The notes under the pieces are model-generated. The model was given only the letters and a program-made list of their open reading frames with translations. It ran no database searches and was not told the origin of the DNA. Both the position numbers and the translations under genes were made by a program. Shown here piece after piece: positions 1 through 9,027 of a stretch of DNA of 57,669 nucleotides. The first letter of the stretch is position 1. Each line of letters opens with the position of its first letter. The DNA is from a virus: positions 11,821 through 69,489 of IMG/VR virus record IMGVR_UViG_3300030109_001534, one strand, 5' to 3'.

Positions 1-1044
1 AACATTTACAAATACAGATTAGAACTTGCAATAGCTAGAAGTAAAGATATTATTGCACAGTTTGATATTAACATGATACCTAAAAAATGGGACATGGATA
101 AATTTATGTACTACGTAGAAGGTACAGGTATTGCTTGGGTAGATTACAATAAAGAAGGTATACAATTAAATCCTCAGCATCAATCTGTATTAGACATGTC
201 TATAAAAACAATTAACCAGTATATTACACTGCTAGAATCTATACTAGTAGAGTGGGAAAAAATATCTGGAGTAAGTAGACAAAGACAAGGTGAGATTGGA
301 GCATACGAAGGTAAAGCATCTTCACAACAAGCTATATTACAATCATCACATATTACAGAAGATTTATTTAGAAAGTTTGAAAGAATGGAGCAAAGAGATT
401 TTCAAGCTCTATTAGATTATTCTAAAGAAGCATGGTTAACCGGTAAGAGAGGTATGTTTGTATTACCTGATGGTACAACTGACTTTTTAGATATAAATAG
501 TTTAGAATATATGGAAGCTAACTTTGGTATATTTGTTTCTGATGCAGGTAAAGATCAAGAGAAACTGCAAAATATTAAAGGATTAACACAAGCTATGATG
601 CAAAACGGTGCTAAGCCAGGAGATATAGCTGAGATGTTAGATTCTGATAGCTTTACACAAATTAAGAAAAATCTTAAACTTGCAGACAAAGCAAATGCTG
701 AATTAGAACAAGCACAGCAACAAGCTCAACAAGAAATGCAACAACAACAGTTGGCAGCACAAGAAATGCAATTAGAAATTGATATGCTTGAAAATGAAAA
801 AGACAGACAAAAAGATATTGAGATTGCATTAATAGCTGCAGAAGCTAAAGATCAATCAGGAGCTAATGCTTTAAATTTAGAAAAGATGGTACAAGACTTT
901 GAACTAAAAAAGAGAGAGCTAGATTTAAAAGAGCAAGCATTACAATTAAAAATGCAAGGAGATATGGATTCTAATGCTGTAAAAAGAGAGGATATACAAA
1001 CTAAAAAAGAAATAGCAAAACAGAATGCTAACAAATCAAGATAG
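1..1044 (+). CDS. Portal protein, C-terminal part (5' end outside the window)
   Basis: The reading frame is open from base 1 (NIYKYRLELAIARSKDIIAQ...) and runs into the visible Met at 73, so the true start lies upstream. The segment IPKKWDMDKFMYYVEGTGIA followed by helix-rich sequence with a GVSRQRQGEI stretch resembles the crAss-like portal, the dodecameric ring at the capsid vertex through which DNA is packed and ejected. Residues from about 210 of the visible part are a Gln/Glu/Lys-rich coiled coil (QQQAQQEMQQQQ), as expected for the portal barrel. It overlaps the next gene by 20 bases and lies upstream of the scaffold and capsid genes, the usual head-gene order. The family call rests on motif memory and context, not on a search. 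Confidence 0.8.
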   Translation, partial: NIYKYRLELAIARSKDIIAQFDINMIPKKWDMDKFMYYVEGTGIAWVDYNKEGIQLNPQHQSVLDMSIKTINQYITLLESILVEWEKISGVSRQRQGEIGAYEGKASSQQAILQSSHITEDLFRKFERMEQRDFQALLDYSKEAWLTGKRGMFVLPDGTTDFLDINSLEYMEANFGIFVSDAGKDQEKLQNIKGLTQAMMQNGAKPGDIAEMLDSDSFTQIKKNLKLADKANAELEQAQQQAQQEMQQQQLAAQEMQLEIDMLENEKDRQKDIEIALIAAEAKDQSGANALNLEKMVQDFELKKRELDLKEQALQLKMQGDMDSNAVKREDIQTKKEIAKQNANKSR

Positions 1045-2908
1045 GCGAAGAATTTTAAATCAAGTAAGATCTTCTGAATCTCAGGATATAATTGCAGCAC
1101 TTAGAGGTCAAGTTTCTCCTGCACCTGAACAATCTGCCATGTCTACACCTGAACCTGTAAGTATACCACAATCACCTCAACCTATAGATGTAGATTTCCC
1201 AGAATCACCATCATTACCATCTAATTTAGTAGATAGTACTACATCTGAACCTACACAACTAGCTAAAGAAGGAGGAGTAAAATCTAGAAATGGTAGTACT
1301 TATGTAATAAATAAGAAGGCAGTTATTACTGATCCTGTTAGAAATACTGAATACTTTTCAAAAACTCCAATGTATGAAGGACAACCGCATTCAACTCACT
1401 TAATGGCTGATGATGATAAGTTAACTGCTTGGGCAACTATATTTCAAGATAAACAAGGTAACTGGTTTGAAGGTGGACGTAAAGAAGCAGAGAAAAGAGG
1501 TGAAATATACAAGTTTGATACTAAAGAAGAAATGATTGATTTTGCTAGGAAAGGAAATTGGAAAAATGAAATAAACACTAAAAAACAAACTGGAGGACTT
1601 ATTGATTTTATAACTGATCCTATTAGAAAACGTATAGCAGAAAATTTAGAGCCATATAGTTATGAAAAACCTTTAAAAAGATTAGCTGATGCAGTAATAT
1701 TTAATAAAAAAGATCCTGAAAGATTAGATGCTGATGAAGCTAGATATGGTCCTATGTGGTGGGCTGATAGAACTGATGACTTTGCATCTACTACTGAAAG
1801 AATGGATCTTTTAAATATGACAATGGGTCAACCTCAAAAATATAATAGTATTGCAAAGGCTATATATAAACCAACTAAAGCAAAAGATCCAGATGCAGAA
1901 TATTATAGATCAATAGTAACAGAAAATAAAATTAAACAATTAATAAAAGATGATAATTTAGTTCCAGGCTATGGATATGCAGGTGGAGTATTAGGAGAAT
2001 TTAAAATACAAGAAGGTGAAGATAAAAAAGGTAAATACTATTCTTATTATGACAAATGGGATTTAAATCCTCTTGATCATAGTATTGGAAGTCCAAAACT
2101 TAATGAACTAGTAGATAAAGTAACTAAAGCTGTAGGAATAACACCACCAGAAATATATGGTAGAGTATATTTAAATGATTTAGAAGAAGAACAAACAGTT
2201 GGAGCCAAAGTAAATGAAGAAAGAAAAGAACAGTATAGATTAAATATAAAAAGACTAGAAAAAGAGTTCTTACAGCAGTATGGATATAAAGCTCCTAAAG
2301 GTTATTTTTCTACAAACCCAGATTATGATGAAAAACAAGACGGTGGTCTTAGAAACCATATGATGGAGTATATGAACTTTAGTGGTAGAGATACTAATAA
2401 TGTAAATCTTGTAATGAATGCTATAGCTGAACATGAATCTAAAAATAAATTTGACGAAATACAGGTATCACAAAAAGATGACGGTACATTATTTGATGGT
2501 CCTGGAAGAGGCTTGTTTCAATTTGAAATAGGTCCTAAAAAAGGAGCTAATACAGCTTTAAATAGAACAGCTAATTTTTTAAAAAATAATACAGATAAAA
2601 CTATAAAAGATTTTACTAATATATATGACAAATATATTTCTAGTAACTCTCAAGACTTTTCTACATTTAGTAAAGAAGATCAAGAGGGTATATTTATAGG
2701 AGATAAAATATTTGGAGGTCCTGAAAGACGAAATGAGTTTAACAAAGTAGTTAAAAGAGATACCCCTCCAACACAAGAAGAAGTTTTTATGTATTGGCTT
2801 AACAATCATAAAGGAAAAGTTAATGGTAAGTCTATAAAAAGTCTTACTAAAGAAGAAATAGCTACTGAAAGAAAAAAATGGAATGAAAGAACAAAGAACA
2901 TTTTTTAA
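1025..2908 (+). CDS. Virion protein with C-terminal lytic transglycosylase-like (lysozyme-fold) domain
   Basis: A 627-residue protein that starts inside the end of the portal gene, which suggests translational coupling. Residues 1-85 are Pro/Ser-rich and probably disordered. Residues about 85-180 hold a segment (STHLMADDD...FQDKQGNWFEGG...FDTKEEMIDFA) that I associate with crAss-like phage proteins. The C-terminal part has the lysozyme/SLT pattern: AIAEHESKNKF with candidate catalytic Glu471 followed by Ser, then GRGLFQFE (GLFQF at 496-500), like the ES...GLMQI signature of lytic transglycosylases. Likely role: local peptidoglycan cleavage during DNA entry, as a virion component. The link to the lysozyme fold is motif-based; activity is inferred. 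Confidence 0.6.
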   Translation: MLTNQDRRRILNQVRSSESQDIIAALRGQVSPAPEQSAMSTPEPVSIPQSPQPIDVDFPESPSLPSNLVDSTTSEPTQLAKEGGVKSRNGSTYVINKKAVITDPVRNTEYFSKTPMYEGQPHSTHLMADDDKLTAWATIFQDKQGNWFEGGRKEAEKRGEIYKFDTKEEMIDFARKGNWKNEINTKKQTGGLIDFITDPIRKRIAENLEPYSYEKPLKRLADAVIFNKKDPERLDADEARYGPMWWADRTDDFASTTERMDLLNMTMGQPQKYNSIAKAIYKPTKAKDPDAEYYRSIVTENKIKQLIKDDNLVPGYGYAGGVLGEFKIQEGEDKKGKYYSYYDKWDLNPLDHSIGSPKLNELVDKVTKAVGITPPEIYGRVYLNDLEEEQTVGAKVNEERKEQYRLNIKRLEKEFLQQYGYKAPKGYFSTNPDYDEKQDGGLRNHMMEYMNFSGRDTNNVNLVMNAIAEHESKNKFDEIQVSQKDDGTLFDGPGRGLFQFEIGPKKGANTALNRTANFLKNNTDKTIKDFTNIYDKYISSNSQDFSTFSKEDQEGIFIGDKIFGGPERRNEFNKVVKRDTPPTQEEVFMYWLNNHKGKVNGKSIKSLTKEEIATERKKWNERTKNIF

Positions 2909-3001
2909 GAAGTGTTATATAATAAAGATAAAATCAAAAATATAAAAAAGTAAAAACCAATTAAATTAAATACTAAATTTGTAAATTAAAACAATATATA
3001 T
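2909..3001 (+). other. AT-rich intergenic leader upstream of the scaffold-like gene
   Basis: This 93-base gap is almost pure A/T and contains no gene and no GC-rich hairpin. TAAATTTG at 2974-2981 matches the Bacteroidota -7 element TAnnTTTG and would start transcription close to the gene at 3002, but I see no TTTG element at the expected -33 distance. It is therefore only a weak promoter candidate. The A/T leader also fits the non-Shine-Dalgarno initiation seen at other genes here. Confidence 0.25.
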
Positions 3002-4102
3002 ATGGACCCAAATGAAAAAATACAATTAGACGATATTACCTTTGATGATGTTATTGGGGGTGATGGAGTTGACACAGTTGCTGAGGTAGAACCTATCGAA
3101 GAAGTAGCTGAACAAAAAGAAGAAGTAAAAGAAGAACCACAAGCTGAACTTGAAGATATTGATGATGAAGAAGAGGAGCTTGAGGAAGAGACAGAGGACG
3201 AAGATGAGGAGGAAGAAGTAGAAGAAGAAGAAGAGTCTGACGACGAAGAAGTTGAATCTACTGAAGATTCTACAGTTGTATCAGAAATATTAGATAGCTT
3301 AGGTTATGAAGGTGAATATGATGATACAGCAGAAGGATTAACAGCGATGACTAAAGATATAGCTTCTCAAATGGCAGACGAAAGAATTGATGAAGTTCTT
3401 GAGAAATTTCCGTTAGTTAAAAAACATATGGAGTATGTATTAGCTGGAGGAGAATCTCAAAAATTTATGAAAGCTTTTGATCCTACTTTAGATTATAATC
3501 AAATGGATATTGCAGAAGATGACGCAAGAAGTCAAAAAGCAATTCTTACAGATTACTTTAATCAAAAAGGACACGATGGAGACTTTATCAAAGAAATGCT
3601 AGAAGATTATGAAGATTCTGGTAAATTATTTAAAAAAGCAGAAGCAGCAAAACAAGCTTTAGGTAAAGTACAAACACAGGAAAAAGAGCAATTAGTAGAA
3701 CGACAAAGAGCAGAACTACAACAGCAACAAGAAAAGCAGATGGAGTTTTGGAATGGAGTTCAAGAGACAATTAAAGAATCAAAAGAGTTTGCAGGATTGC
3801 AAGTTCCAGAAAGAGAAAAAACAAAATTCTTTAACTATCTCTCGAAGCCGGTAACTAAAGAAGGTTACACACAGCGTGATGTAGATCACTCTGAAGCTGA
3901 AATGGATGTAAAATTAGCTATAGATTATTTAATGTATAAAGGATTTAATCTAGAGAATATTATAAACAAGAAAGCAAAGACAACGGCTACGAAAACATTG
4001 AGACAAAAAATAGCTAAAAATGAGGAGACTGTAAAAAGTGCTCGTAAAAGATCAACACGAAAGAAAAGTTTTGATTTAGATAATTTAGATCTCAATATTT
4101 AA
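3002..4102 (+). CDS. Acidic scaffold-like head assembly protein
   Basis: 366 residues, placed directly before the major capsid gene. Residues about 20-90 are dominated by Glu and Asp (runs such as EEEELEEETEDEDEEEEVEEE). The middle part is helical (YFNQKGHDGDFIKEMLEDYED), residues about 215-255 form a Gln/Glu/Lys coiled coil, and the C-terminal 40 residues are basic (KSARKRSTRKKSFD). An acidic N-terminus with a basic C-terminal helix next to the capsid gene is the usual layout of phage scaffolding proteins, whose basic tail binds the capsid protein. I recognise no specific family, so the function comes from position and composition. It could also be a minor head protein. Confidence 0.55.
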   Translation: MDPNEKIQLDDITFDDVIGGDGVDTVAEVEPIEEVAEQKEEVKEEPQAELEDIDDEEEELEEETEDEDEEEEVEEEEESDDEEVESTEDSTVVSEILDSLGYEGEYDDTAEGLTAMTKDIASQMADERIDEVLEKFPLVKKHMEYVLAGGESQKFMKAFDPTLDYNQMDIAEDDARSQKAILTDYFNQKGHDGDFIKEMLEDYEDSGKLFKKAEAAKQALGKVQTQEKEQLVERQRAELQQQQEKQMEFWNGVQETIKESKEFAGLQVPEREKTKFFNYLSKPVTKEGYTQRDVDHSEAEMDVKLAIDYLMYKGFNLENIINKKAKTTATKTLRQKIAKNEETVKSARKRSTRKKSFDLDNLDLNI

Positions 4103-4132
4103 AGATATACCTTAACAGGGAAATAGGTACCC

Positions 4133-4146
4133 TATAAAATTTTATA
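4133..4146 (+). repeat. Perfect 14-base palindrome in the capsid gene leader
   Basis: TATAAAATTTTATA is a perfect inverted repeat that ends six bases before the capsid start codon at 4152. A short AGGG...CCCT pair (4117-4133 region) precedes it. It could be a leader hairpin or simply A/T-rich coincidence. Nothing in the sequence shows a protein-binding role. Confidence 0.3.
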
Positions 4147-4151
4147 ATAAA

Positions 4152-4895
4152 ATGGCAGTAAATGGAACAAATATAAGCGTTCAAAAGACGTTTTACAATG
4201 ATTCGCAAATGACTGATATGAACAGTCTAGCAAATGCATTGTTGACTAAGCCTACTGAACTGTCTCCAATTATTACTCATTTAGCAGGAAAAGACGATAA
4301 AAGATTCCCTCTATCTTTCTTAACAGAAGGAGTTGGTAACACTAAGTCTATTGACCGATTAGAGTATGAGTATCGTGTGGCAACACATAGATTAAGAACG
4401 AGACCAGTGGCAACAGCAAATGCAAACGCAAACTTAGGTTTGGGTGGATCTTCTTTCGAATTAGAATTTCCTGACAAACACTTCGTATTCCCATATGTGT
4501 TAGTATCTCAATCAGGAGCACAAGCACGTATAATGAAAGCACCTGAGCAAGTAGCTGGGGGATCTTCATACAAGTATACACTACAGTTAGTTAACCCTGT
4601 AGCTTCAGCAACTTTACCTGCAGCCGATGCAGTAGCGGGAGCACTTTGGGCTCAAATGTATGCACCTGTAGGAGTTGATTTCTCTAGAGGTAATGCTTCT
4701 AACTGGGAAACTCCAGGTAAAGTAAGAAACAAACTAACTACAGTTAGAAAATCTTACCAACTAAAGGAGGATCTACTACTAAGCTTTGGATGGACTACGA
4801 AGAGTACTTACACATGCTTGACTTTAAAGAAGAGTGTGAATTGTACTACTGGTACGGTCAAAAAACATACGATGCAAACGGACATACTTTCATGA
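4152..4895 (+). CDS. Major capsid protein, N-terminal part (frameshifted)
   Basis: The first ~203 codons (MAVNGTNISVQKTFYNDSQM... to ...KVRNKLTTVRKSYQ, ending at 4760) match the N-terminal half of a crAss-like HK97-fold major capsid protein. After codon 4758-4760 the frame yields a Leu/Thr/Lys-rich tail (LKEDLLLSFGWTTK...) unlike capsid protein, ending at 4895. The protein sense continues in the -1 frame from 4760 (TKGGSTTKLWMDYEEYLH). Restoring one base, for example one extra A in CAAC near 4758-4761, would join both halves into a protein of about 466 residues, a normal size for the family. The start ATG has the A-rich leader ATAATAAA. Most likely a single-base assembly or sequencing error, less likely a real mutation. 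Confidence 0.85.
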   Translation: MAVNGTNISVQKTFYNDSQMTDMNSLANALLTKPTELSPIITHLAGKDDKRFPLSFLTEGVGNTKSIDRLEYEYRVATHRLRTRPVATANANANLGLGGSSFELEFPDKHFVFPYVLVSQSGAQARIMKAPEQVAGGSSYKYTLQLVNPVASATLPAADAVAGALWAQMYAPVGVDFSRGNASNWETPGKVRNKLTTVRKSYQLKEDLLLSFGWTTKSTYTCLTLKKSVNCTTGTVKKHTMQTDILS

Positions 4896-5551
4896 AAGAT
4901 GAAAATGGACAACCTGTAATCGTAGGTCCTGGTCTTTTAGAGCAAATCGTCAACACTGACACTTACTCTACAATGACTGAGACAAAACTTAAGAATATCA
5001 TCGGAGACTTATTCTACGGAATGACTGATGCTTCTGTTAAACAAGTAACTTTATATACTGGAACAGGAGGAGCAAGAGAATTTGATGAAGCTCTTAAAAG
5101 CCACTTTTCAAATAATACTTTTAAAGTGGGAGGAGAAAACAGATTTATCACAGGTTCAGGACGTAACCTAGGATTAACTGGATACTTCACTACCTATGAG
5201 CATGTAGATGGACACACGATCAATGTGGTAAAATTACCAATCTTTGATCATGGTGCCGTGGCGCAAGCTCGTGCAAAACACCCTACAACAGGATACTCTT
5301 TAGAGTCTTACAGAATGGTATTTGTTGATCAATCAAATTATGATGGTCAAAATAACCTTCAAATGATTTCTAAGAAAGGTCGTGAGGCAATGAGATGGTG
5401 TGTAGCTGGATCTGTAGTCCCTAGAGGATTCTCAGGATCTGATGCTAGAGCATCTGACATTGACGGGGCGTCTGTGCACATGTTAAAGACAGCAGGTATT
5501 GTGTTAAGAAGATTTGACACATCTATTGATATTACGTGCACAGCATCGTAA
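4790..5551 (+). CDS. Major capsid protein, C-terminal part (frameshifted)
   Basis: Residues such as CELYYWYGQKTYDANG, VGPGLLEQI and LKNIIGDLFYGMTD continue the capsid fold started at 4152. The coordinate 4790 is only the first in-frame ATG. The coding sense of this frame begins at about 4760, after an in-frame TAG at 4745-4747. No independent start is likely: the nearest Shine-Dalgarno-like string (AAAGGAGG at 4763-4770) is about 20 bases before the ATG and encodes the conserved KGG of the joined protein. The product forms the icosahedral shell in many copies. The gene is followed by 146 non-coding bases with two hairpins. Confidence 0.85.
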   Translation: MDYEEYLHMLDFKEECELYYWYGQKTYDANGHTFMKDENGQPVIVGPGLLEQIVNTDTYSTMTETKLKNIIGDLFYGMTDASVKQVTLYTGTGGAREFDEALKSHFSNNTFKVGGENRFITGSGRNLGLTGYFTTYEHVDGHTINVVKLPIFDHGAVAQARAKHPTTGYSLESYRMVFVDQSNYDGQNNLQMISKKGREAMRWCVAGSVVPRGFSGSDARASDIDGASVHMLKTAGIVLRRFDTSIDITCTAS

Positions 5552-5597
5552 CATAGGCATTAATTTGCGTCTATATATTGGTTTTTGATTAAGGTTG

Positions 5598-5669
5598 TGG
5601 GGATTAATTTCCCCATGACTTTAGTCTTTAATCTAACTCAGTTAGGAGAGTTATTCTTTATATCCTAAC
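5598..5669 (+). terminator. Two hairpins in the 146-base gap after the capsid gene (possible weak terminator)
   Basis: The gap 5552-5697 holds no gene. TGGGGA (5598-5603) pairs with TCCCCA (5610-5615) around a six-base TTAATT loop. It stands out in A/T-rich DNA, although the run after it (TGACTTTAGTCTTT) is only partly T-rich. A second stem, GTTAGGA (5641-5647) with TCCTAAC (5663-5669), follows. AAGGTT (5591) and AACCTT (5675) could close both. This may be partial termination or mRNA processing after a highly expressed gene. Confidence 0.45.
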
Positions 5670-5697
5670 AACTTAACCTTAAAAAAAGAACTGAATT

Positions 5698-6510
5698 ATG
5701 AGTAAAAAAATAACAATTAGACAAAAGGAAATATTAAACCATTTGCCTAAAGCGGTAAGAGCTGAGGCCGTATCCAAACTCAGTAGTGTTTATGTAAATA
5801 GACAACCTTTAAAACCTTTTACCCCTGAAGAAGAAAAGAAATACATGCAAGGTATTTTAGATGTTAATCCTGATCACGTTGATTGGCCTAAATATTCTAA
5901 ACAATACTGGGCAGAAATGACAATTCCTGTAGGATTTACTGGGGTAGAACTAGAAATAGGTACGGATGATAATGATATGCCTCTACAAATAGTAGACTAT
6001 ATTAAATATAGATTTGCATTAAAACATCCTCATGTAGCTATGACTAAAAATGAAATGGATGCTGATTTTAACAAAAGATTTTATATTCAAGATTTAACAA
6101 GAGAAGATAAATCTAGAAACAATGAAATACAAATAAAGAAAGATGCAGATAAAGAATTTATTAAATTATCTTCTAGTCCTAAAAACATGAAGAGAGTTTT
6201 AAGACTTTTATCTAATGTTAATCCTGATAGAATGACAGCAGATCAAATAGAAAATTCTTTATATGAAATTAAAAATTCAAATCCAAAGAAGTTTGTAAGA
6301 ATTACTACAGATAAAAATTTAGAACTAAAAGCTGAGATTGAAGAAATGGTAACAGCTGGAGTTCTTAGAAAAATAGGAAACCAGATAATTTATATTGATG
6401 AAGTACTTGGCGAAAACATGGATAATGCAGTCGTCTACTTAAAAGATAAAAAGAACTCTGGAACACTAACAATAATGAGAGCTAAACTCAAAGAATTAGC
6501 ATTAGTATAA
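5698..6510 (+). CDS. Conserved crAss-like virion protein following the capsid gene (connector/ring type)
   Basis: A 270-residue soluble protein with no signal peptide or membrane segment. N-terminus MSKKITIRQKEILNHLPKAV, then PLKPFTPEEEKKYMQGILDVNPDHVDWPKYSKQYWAEMTIPV, a helical basic middle, and a C-terminal part VTAGVLRKIGNQIIYIDEVLGENMDNAVVYL. It resembles the conserved gene that follows the capsid gene in crAss-like phages. I believe it belongs to the head-tail connector/ring group, but I cannot assign a specific ring position. The next gene starts one base after its stop codon, so the two are probably co-translated. Confidence 0.5.
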   Translation: MSKKITIRQKEILNHLPKAVRAEAVSKLSSVYVNRQPLKPFTPEEEKKYMQGILDVNPDHVDWPKYSKQYWAEMTIPVGFTGVELEIGTDDNDMPLQIVDYIKYRFALKHPHVAMTKNEMDADFNKRFYIQDLTREDKSRNNEIQIKKDADKEFIKLSSSPKNMKRVLRLLSNVNPDRMTADQIENSLYEIKNSNPKKFVRITTDKNLELKAEIEEMVTAGVLRKIGNQIIYIDEVLGENMDNAVVYLKDKKNSGTLTIMRAKLKELALV

Positions 6511-6511
6511 T

Positions 6512-7639
6512 ATGAATGTACAAGAAATGCATTTAGCAATACAGCAAGGAGTGGATAAAATAAATTCACTCCAAGCTGATTTGCTTTTATCACAAGAAAT
6601 AGACATAGAATTAAATAAATCTATGATGAGATTTATTAATACTAAATATGGTAGGAATAATAAATATAGAAAAGGATTTGAAGAGTCACAAAAACGTATT
6701 GATGATTTAAGATCATTAGTAAGAGAATATGAAGCACCTACACTTTTTAAAGAGGAACTAGGAGCTAAATTTAGTATTGATACTTTTACTTTACCTCCTG
6801 ATTATCTATACTTAGTTAATACATTAGCTAGAGTACATAGAAATGACGCTTGTACTAAAATAGATTATTTTTTAAATGAGCCTATACCTTTATTATTTTT
6901 TACTATTTCATTAGATACATTTGTTTGTAATAATAACTCTTCAATTGCAGATTCAATTATAATGTATGAAGATGCAAGCGATTTAACACAAGGATCAGCT
7001 ATTGTATGGCAAAATAATAATAGTTATCAATTTCCACAGGATATAAATTCTGTTAGAGGAGATATACTAGATAACCCAGGAACAGGATTTACAATATACT
7101 GGGAACAGTTTGGAGAACTAAACTATCAAGGACAATTTATTGTAGTACCAGATCCAAATGTATTTCCTTGGTTAGAATGGGATGCCTCAGTAGGTACAGT
7201 AACAACTATAGTTAATGTAGAATCTGGAGGAACGCATTTACAAAGTAGAGATCCTTATTATTCAGCAGCTAATTTAAAAGAAAAAAGAGTATTAACTGAA
7301 GAGCCTGTAGAAGTTACAGTAAGCAGTAAATTTGTTCAACAAGATGACATATTTACATTACTAACAGACCCTTTTAATACAACCAAACACACAGGACCAA
7401 TATACACAATACGTGGAAACACTATAGATGTATACACGAGTGATATATTTATAATAGACGCTTTGAAAATAACTTATATAAGAAAACCCTCTAAGATTTC
7501 ATTATCTTTGGGGATTAGTTGTGAATTACCCGAACACTGTCATCAAGAGATAGTGGACATGACTGTGAGCAGCATACTTGAAGGGATCTCTGATCCAAGG
7601 TATCAAACTCACCAAATAGAGGTAAATAAAAATGAATAA
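6512..7639 (+). CDS. Conserved crAss-like structural protein, head-tail connector/ring candidate
   Basis: 375 residues. The N-terminal helix MNVQEMHLAIQQGVDKINSL with DLLLSQEIDIELNKSMMRFI and the KGFEESQKRIDDLRSLVREY segment is a pattern I associate with a conserved crAss-like virion gene next to the capsid gene. The remainder is beta-rich and acidic, including a middle segment (WEQFGELNYQGQFIVVPDP) and a Cys/His pair (CELPEHCH) near the C-terminus. Position directly after its partner at 5698 and before the accessory island suggests a role at the capsid-tail junction. The exact ring identity is not decidable from sequence alone. Confidence 0.5.
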   Translation: MNVQEMHLAIQQGVDKINSLQADLLLSQEIDIELNKSMMRFINTKYGRNNKYRKGFEESQKRIDDLRSLVREYEAPTLFKEELGAKFSIDTFTLPPDYLYLVNTLARVHRNDACTKIDYFLNEPIPLLFFTISLDTFVCNNNSSIADSIIMYEDASDLTQGSAIVWQNNNSYQFPQDINSVRGDILDNPGTGFTIYWEQFGELNYQGQFIVVPDPNVFPWLEWDASVGTVTTIVNVESGGTHLQSRDPYYSAANLKEKRVLTEEPVEVTVSSKFVQQDDIFTLLTDPFNTTKHTGPIYTIRGNTIDVYTSDIFIIDALKITYIRKPSKISLSLGISCELPEHCHQEIVDMTVSSILEGISDPRYQTHQIEVNKNE

Positions 7640-7659
7640 ATAATTTAAAAAATAAAAAA

Positions 7660-8598
7660 ATGGCAAGACATTTAATTATTGGAGACGGTACGGCATTTGG
7701 TGTAACCAACGGGTTAGTAGATGACGGTGCAGTTTCTGTACAAAAATTAAGCGCATCTGGACCCACTGAGTTAGTTATTGGTGAGACTATTGTAGATGCT
7801 CCACAAATAAGAATAGTTGCAGGAGGACCTGACGGTTTAAATGTTGCAACTCCTTGGTTTTATGGTAAAGATGTAGTTGATTTTAGTGGTAAAGCATTTT
7901 CTGATGCAACAGCACAAACTTCTACTATTTTACCAGTTACTACTAACGCAGCAACAGCAAAAGAAATTGAAGTTAAATTTGTAAGATCAAGCGGTCCTAG
8001 AACATCAGAGTCTTTTAAGTTTAGCGTAACAATTGCTGCAAGTGCAAACGTTACAAACTCTGGAACTGCAATTCACGATGCTTTTGAAGCTTTAGATAAT
8101 ATACCAGACTGGTTAAATCCTTTAGCAGGAGATAACGGTTCAGGTACTGTTACTTTTTCAGGAGCAAAAAGAGGTGATACAGCTCAAAGTGGAAACACTT
8201 GGGACTATGAGCCTGTAGTATTTAAAGTTCTAGTTTCAATTAATCCAGAAACTACTCAGACTTACACAGTTACAAATCATGTAGTTGATGCAGACCCTGG
8301 GTACGGTGATGGATTCGCAGTAAGAGAATATGAAAAAAATCAACAAGGAACATCTCATGGATTCTATTTCAGAGGACACTTACCACAGCAACCTACTTTT
8401 ATGTCAGCAACAGGTACGGATTATGACATGTACAACATTGTAGCAACTAAAGATGGATCTTCAAATTCTCAAATTCACGGAGTTGATAATTTAATAGAAA
8501 TATCTATTGCTTTAAAAGAAGGCGATGCTGATAGTGCAGTTGTTGAGGCAAAATTAAACGGTTATTTTGCAGGAGTATTTCCAGCATTATCACTATAA
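7660..8598 (+). CDS. Putative virion structural protein (beta-rich)
   Basis: 312 residues starting MARHLIIGDGTAFGVTNGLV with an A-rich leader. It is rich in Gly, Thr, Ser and Val, with the alternating pattern of beta-sheet surface proteins, and has no Cys, signal peptide or membrane segment. The C-terminal part (LIEISIALKEGDADSAVVEA) looks like a packing strand or subunit contact. It is the first gene of the accessory island and sits beside another small beta-rich protein at 8628, which suggests head decoration, tail tube or fibre base. No family is recognised with certainty. Confidence 0.45.
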   Translation: MARHLIIGDGTAFGVTNGLVDDGAVSVQKLSASGPTELVIGETIVDAPQIRIVAGGPDGLNVATPWFYGKDVVDFSGKAFSDATAQTSTILPVTTNAATAKEIEVKFVRSSGPRTSESFKFSVTIAASANVTNSGTAIHDAFEALDNIPDWLNPLAGDNGSGTVTFSGAKRGDTAQSGNTWDYEPVVFKVLVSINPETTQTYTVTNHVVDADPGYGDGFAVREYEKNQQGTSHGFYFRGHLPQQPTFMSATGTDYDMYNIVATKDGSSNSQIHGVDNLIEISIALKEGDADSAVVEAKLNGYFAGVFPALSL

Positions 8599-8627
8599 TT
8601 ATTAACTTTTAAAAAAAATAGAATAAA

Positions 8628-9005
8628 ATGGCAAATCCAAAATTAACAACAGCACACGCTAGATACGACTTTTCAGTTGACGGTGGTGCTGCAAGTACAA
8701 TTGTACCGTCTAATTCAGCAATCATTCCTGATAACGCAGTTATCGTTAGATGTTATTCTGTAGTTACTACAGCAATGACTAGTGGTGGTTCTGCTACTCT
8801 TGCACTTTCTGCAGGAGGAGTAACATTAAAAGCTGCAACAGCTTTTGATAATGGAGCTTTTGATGATGAGGACGTAACAGAACACTCTGTTACAGACAAA
8901 ACTACAAGTGGAACAGGTATACAATTTACAATTGCAACAGCAGCTTTAACTGCTGGTGTAGTTGATGTATATGTTGAATACTACTTACTAGCAGAGTCTG
9001 CATAA
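8628..9005 (+). CDS. Small beta-rich virion protein, possible capsid decoration
   Basis: 125 residues (MANPKLTTAHARYDFSVDGG...), rich in Ala, Thr, Ser and Val with no Cys, Trp or signal peptide. Proteins of this look (IIPDNAVIVRCYSVVTTAMT, GGSATLALSAGGVTL, ending VDVYVEYYLL) occur as abundant structural proteins in many marine phages, as far as I recall. Size and composition fit a decoration protein. It has the A-rich leader AATAGAATAAA and is followed at once by a strong terminator hairpin (9028-9062), which fits a highly expressed gene at the end of a transcript. The role is inferred. Confidence 0.5.
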   Translation: MANPKLTTAHARYDFSVDGGAASTIVPSNSAIIPDNAVIVRCYSVVTTAMTSGGSATLALSAGGVTLKAATAFDNGAFDDEDVTEHSVTDKTTSGTGIQFTIATAALTAGVVDVYVEYYLLAESA

Positions 9006-9027
9006 GCAGATTCTTTAATATAAGACT

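Noticed and set aside
4752-4800. Programmed ribosomal frameshift in the capsid gene
   Set aside because: No slippery heptamer or downstream pseudoknot is apparent, and a single base restores a normal-size protein. An assembly or sequencing error is more likely, though not excluded.
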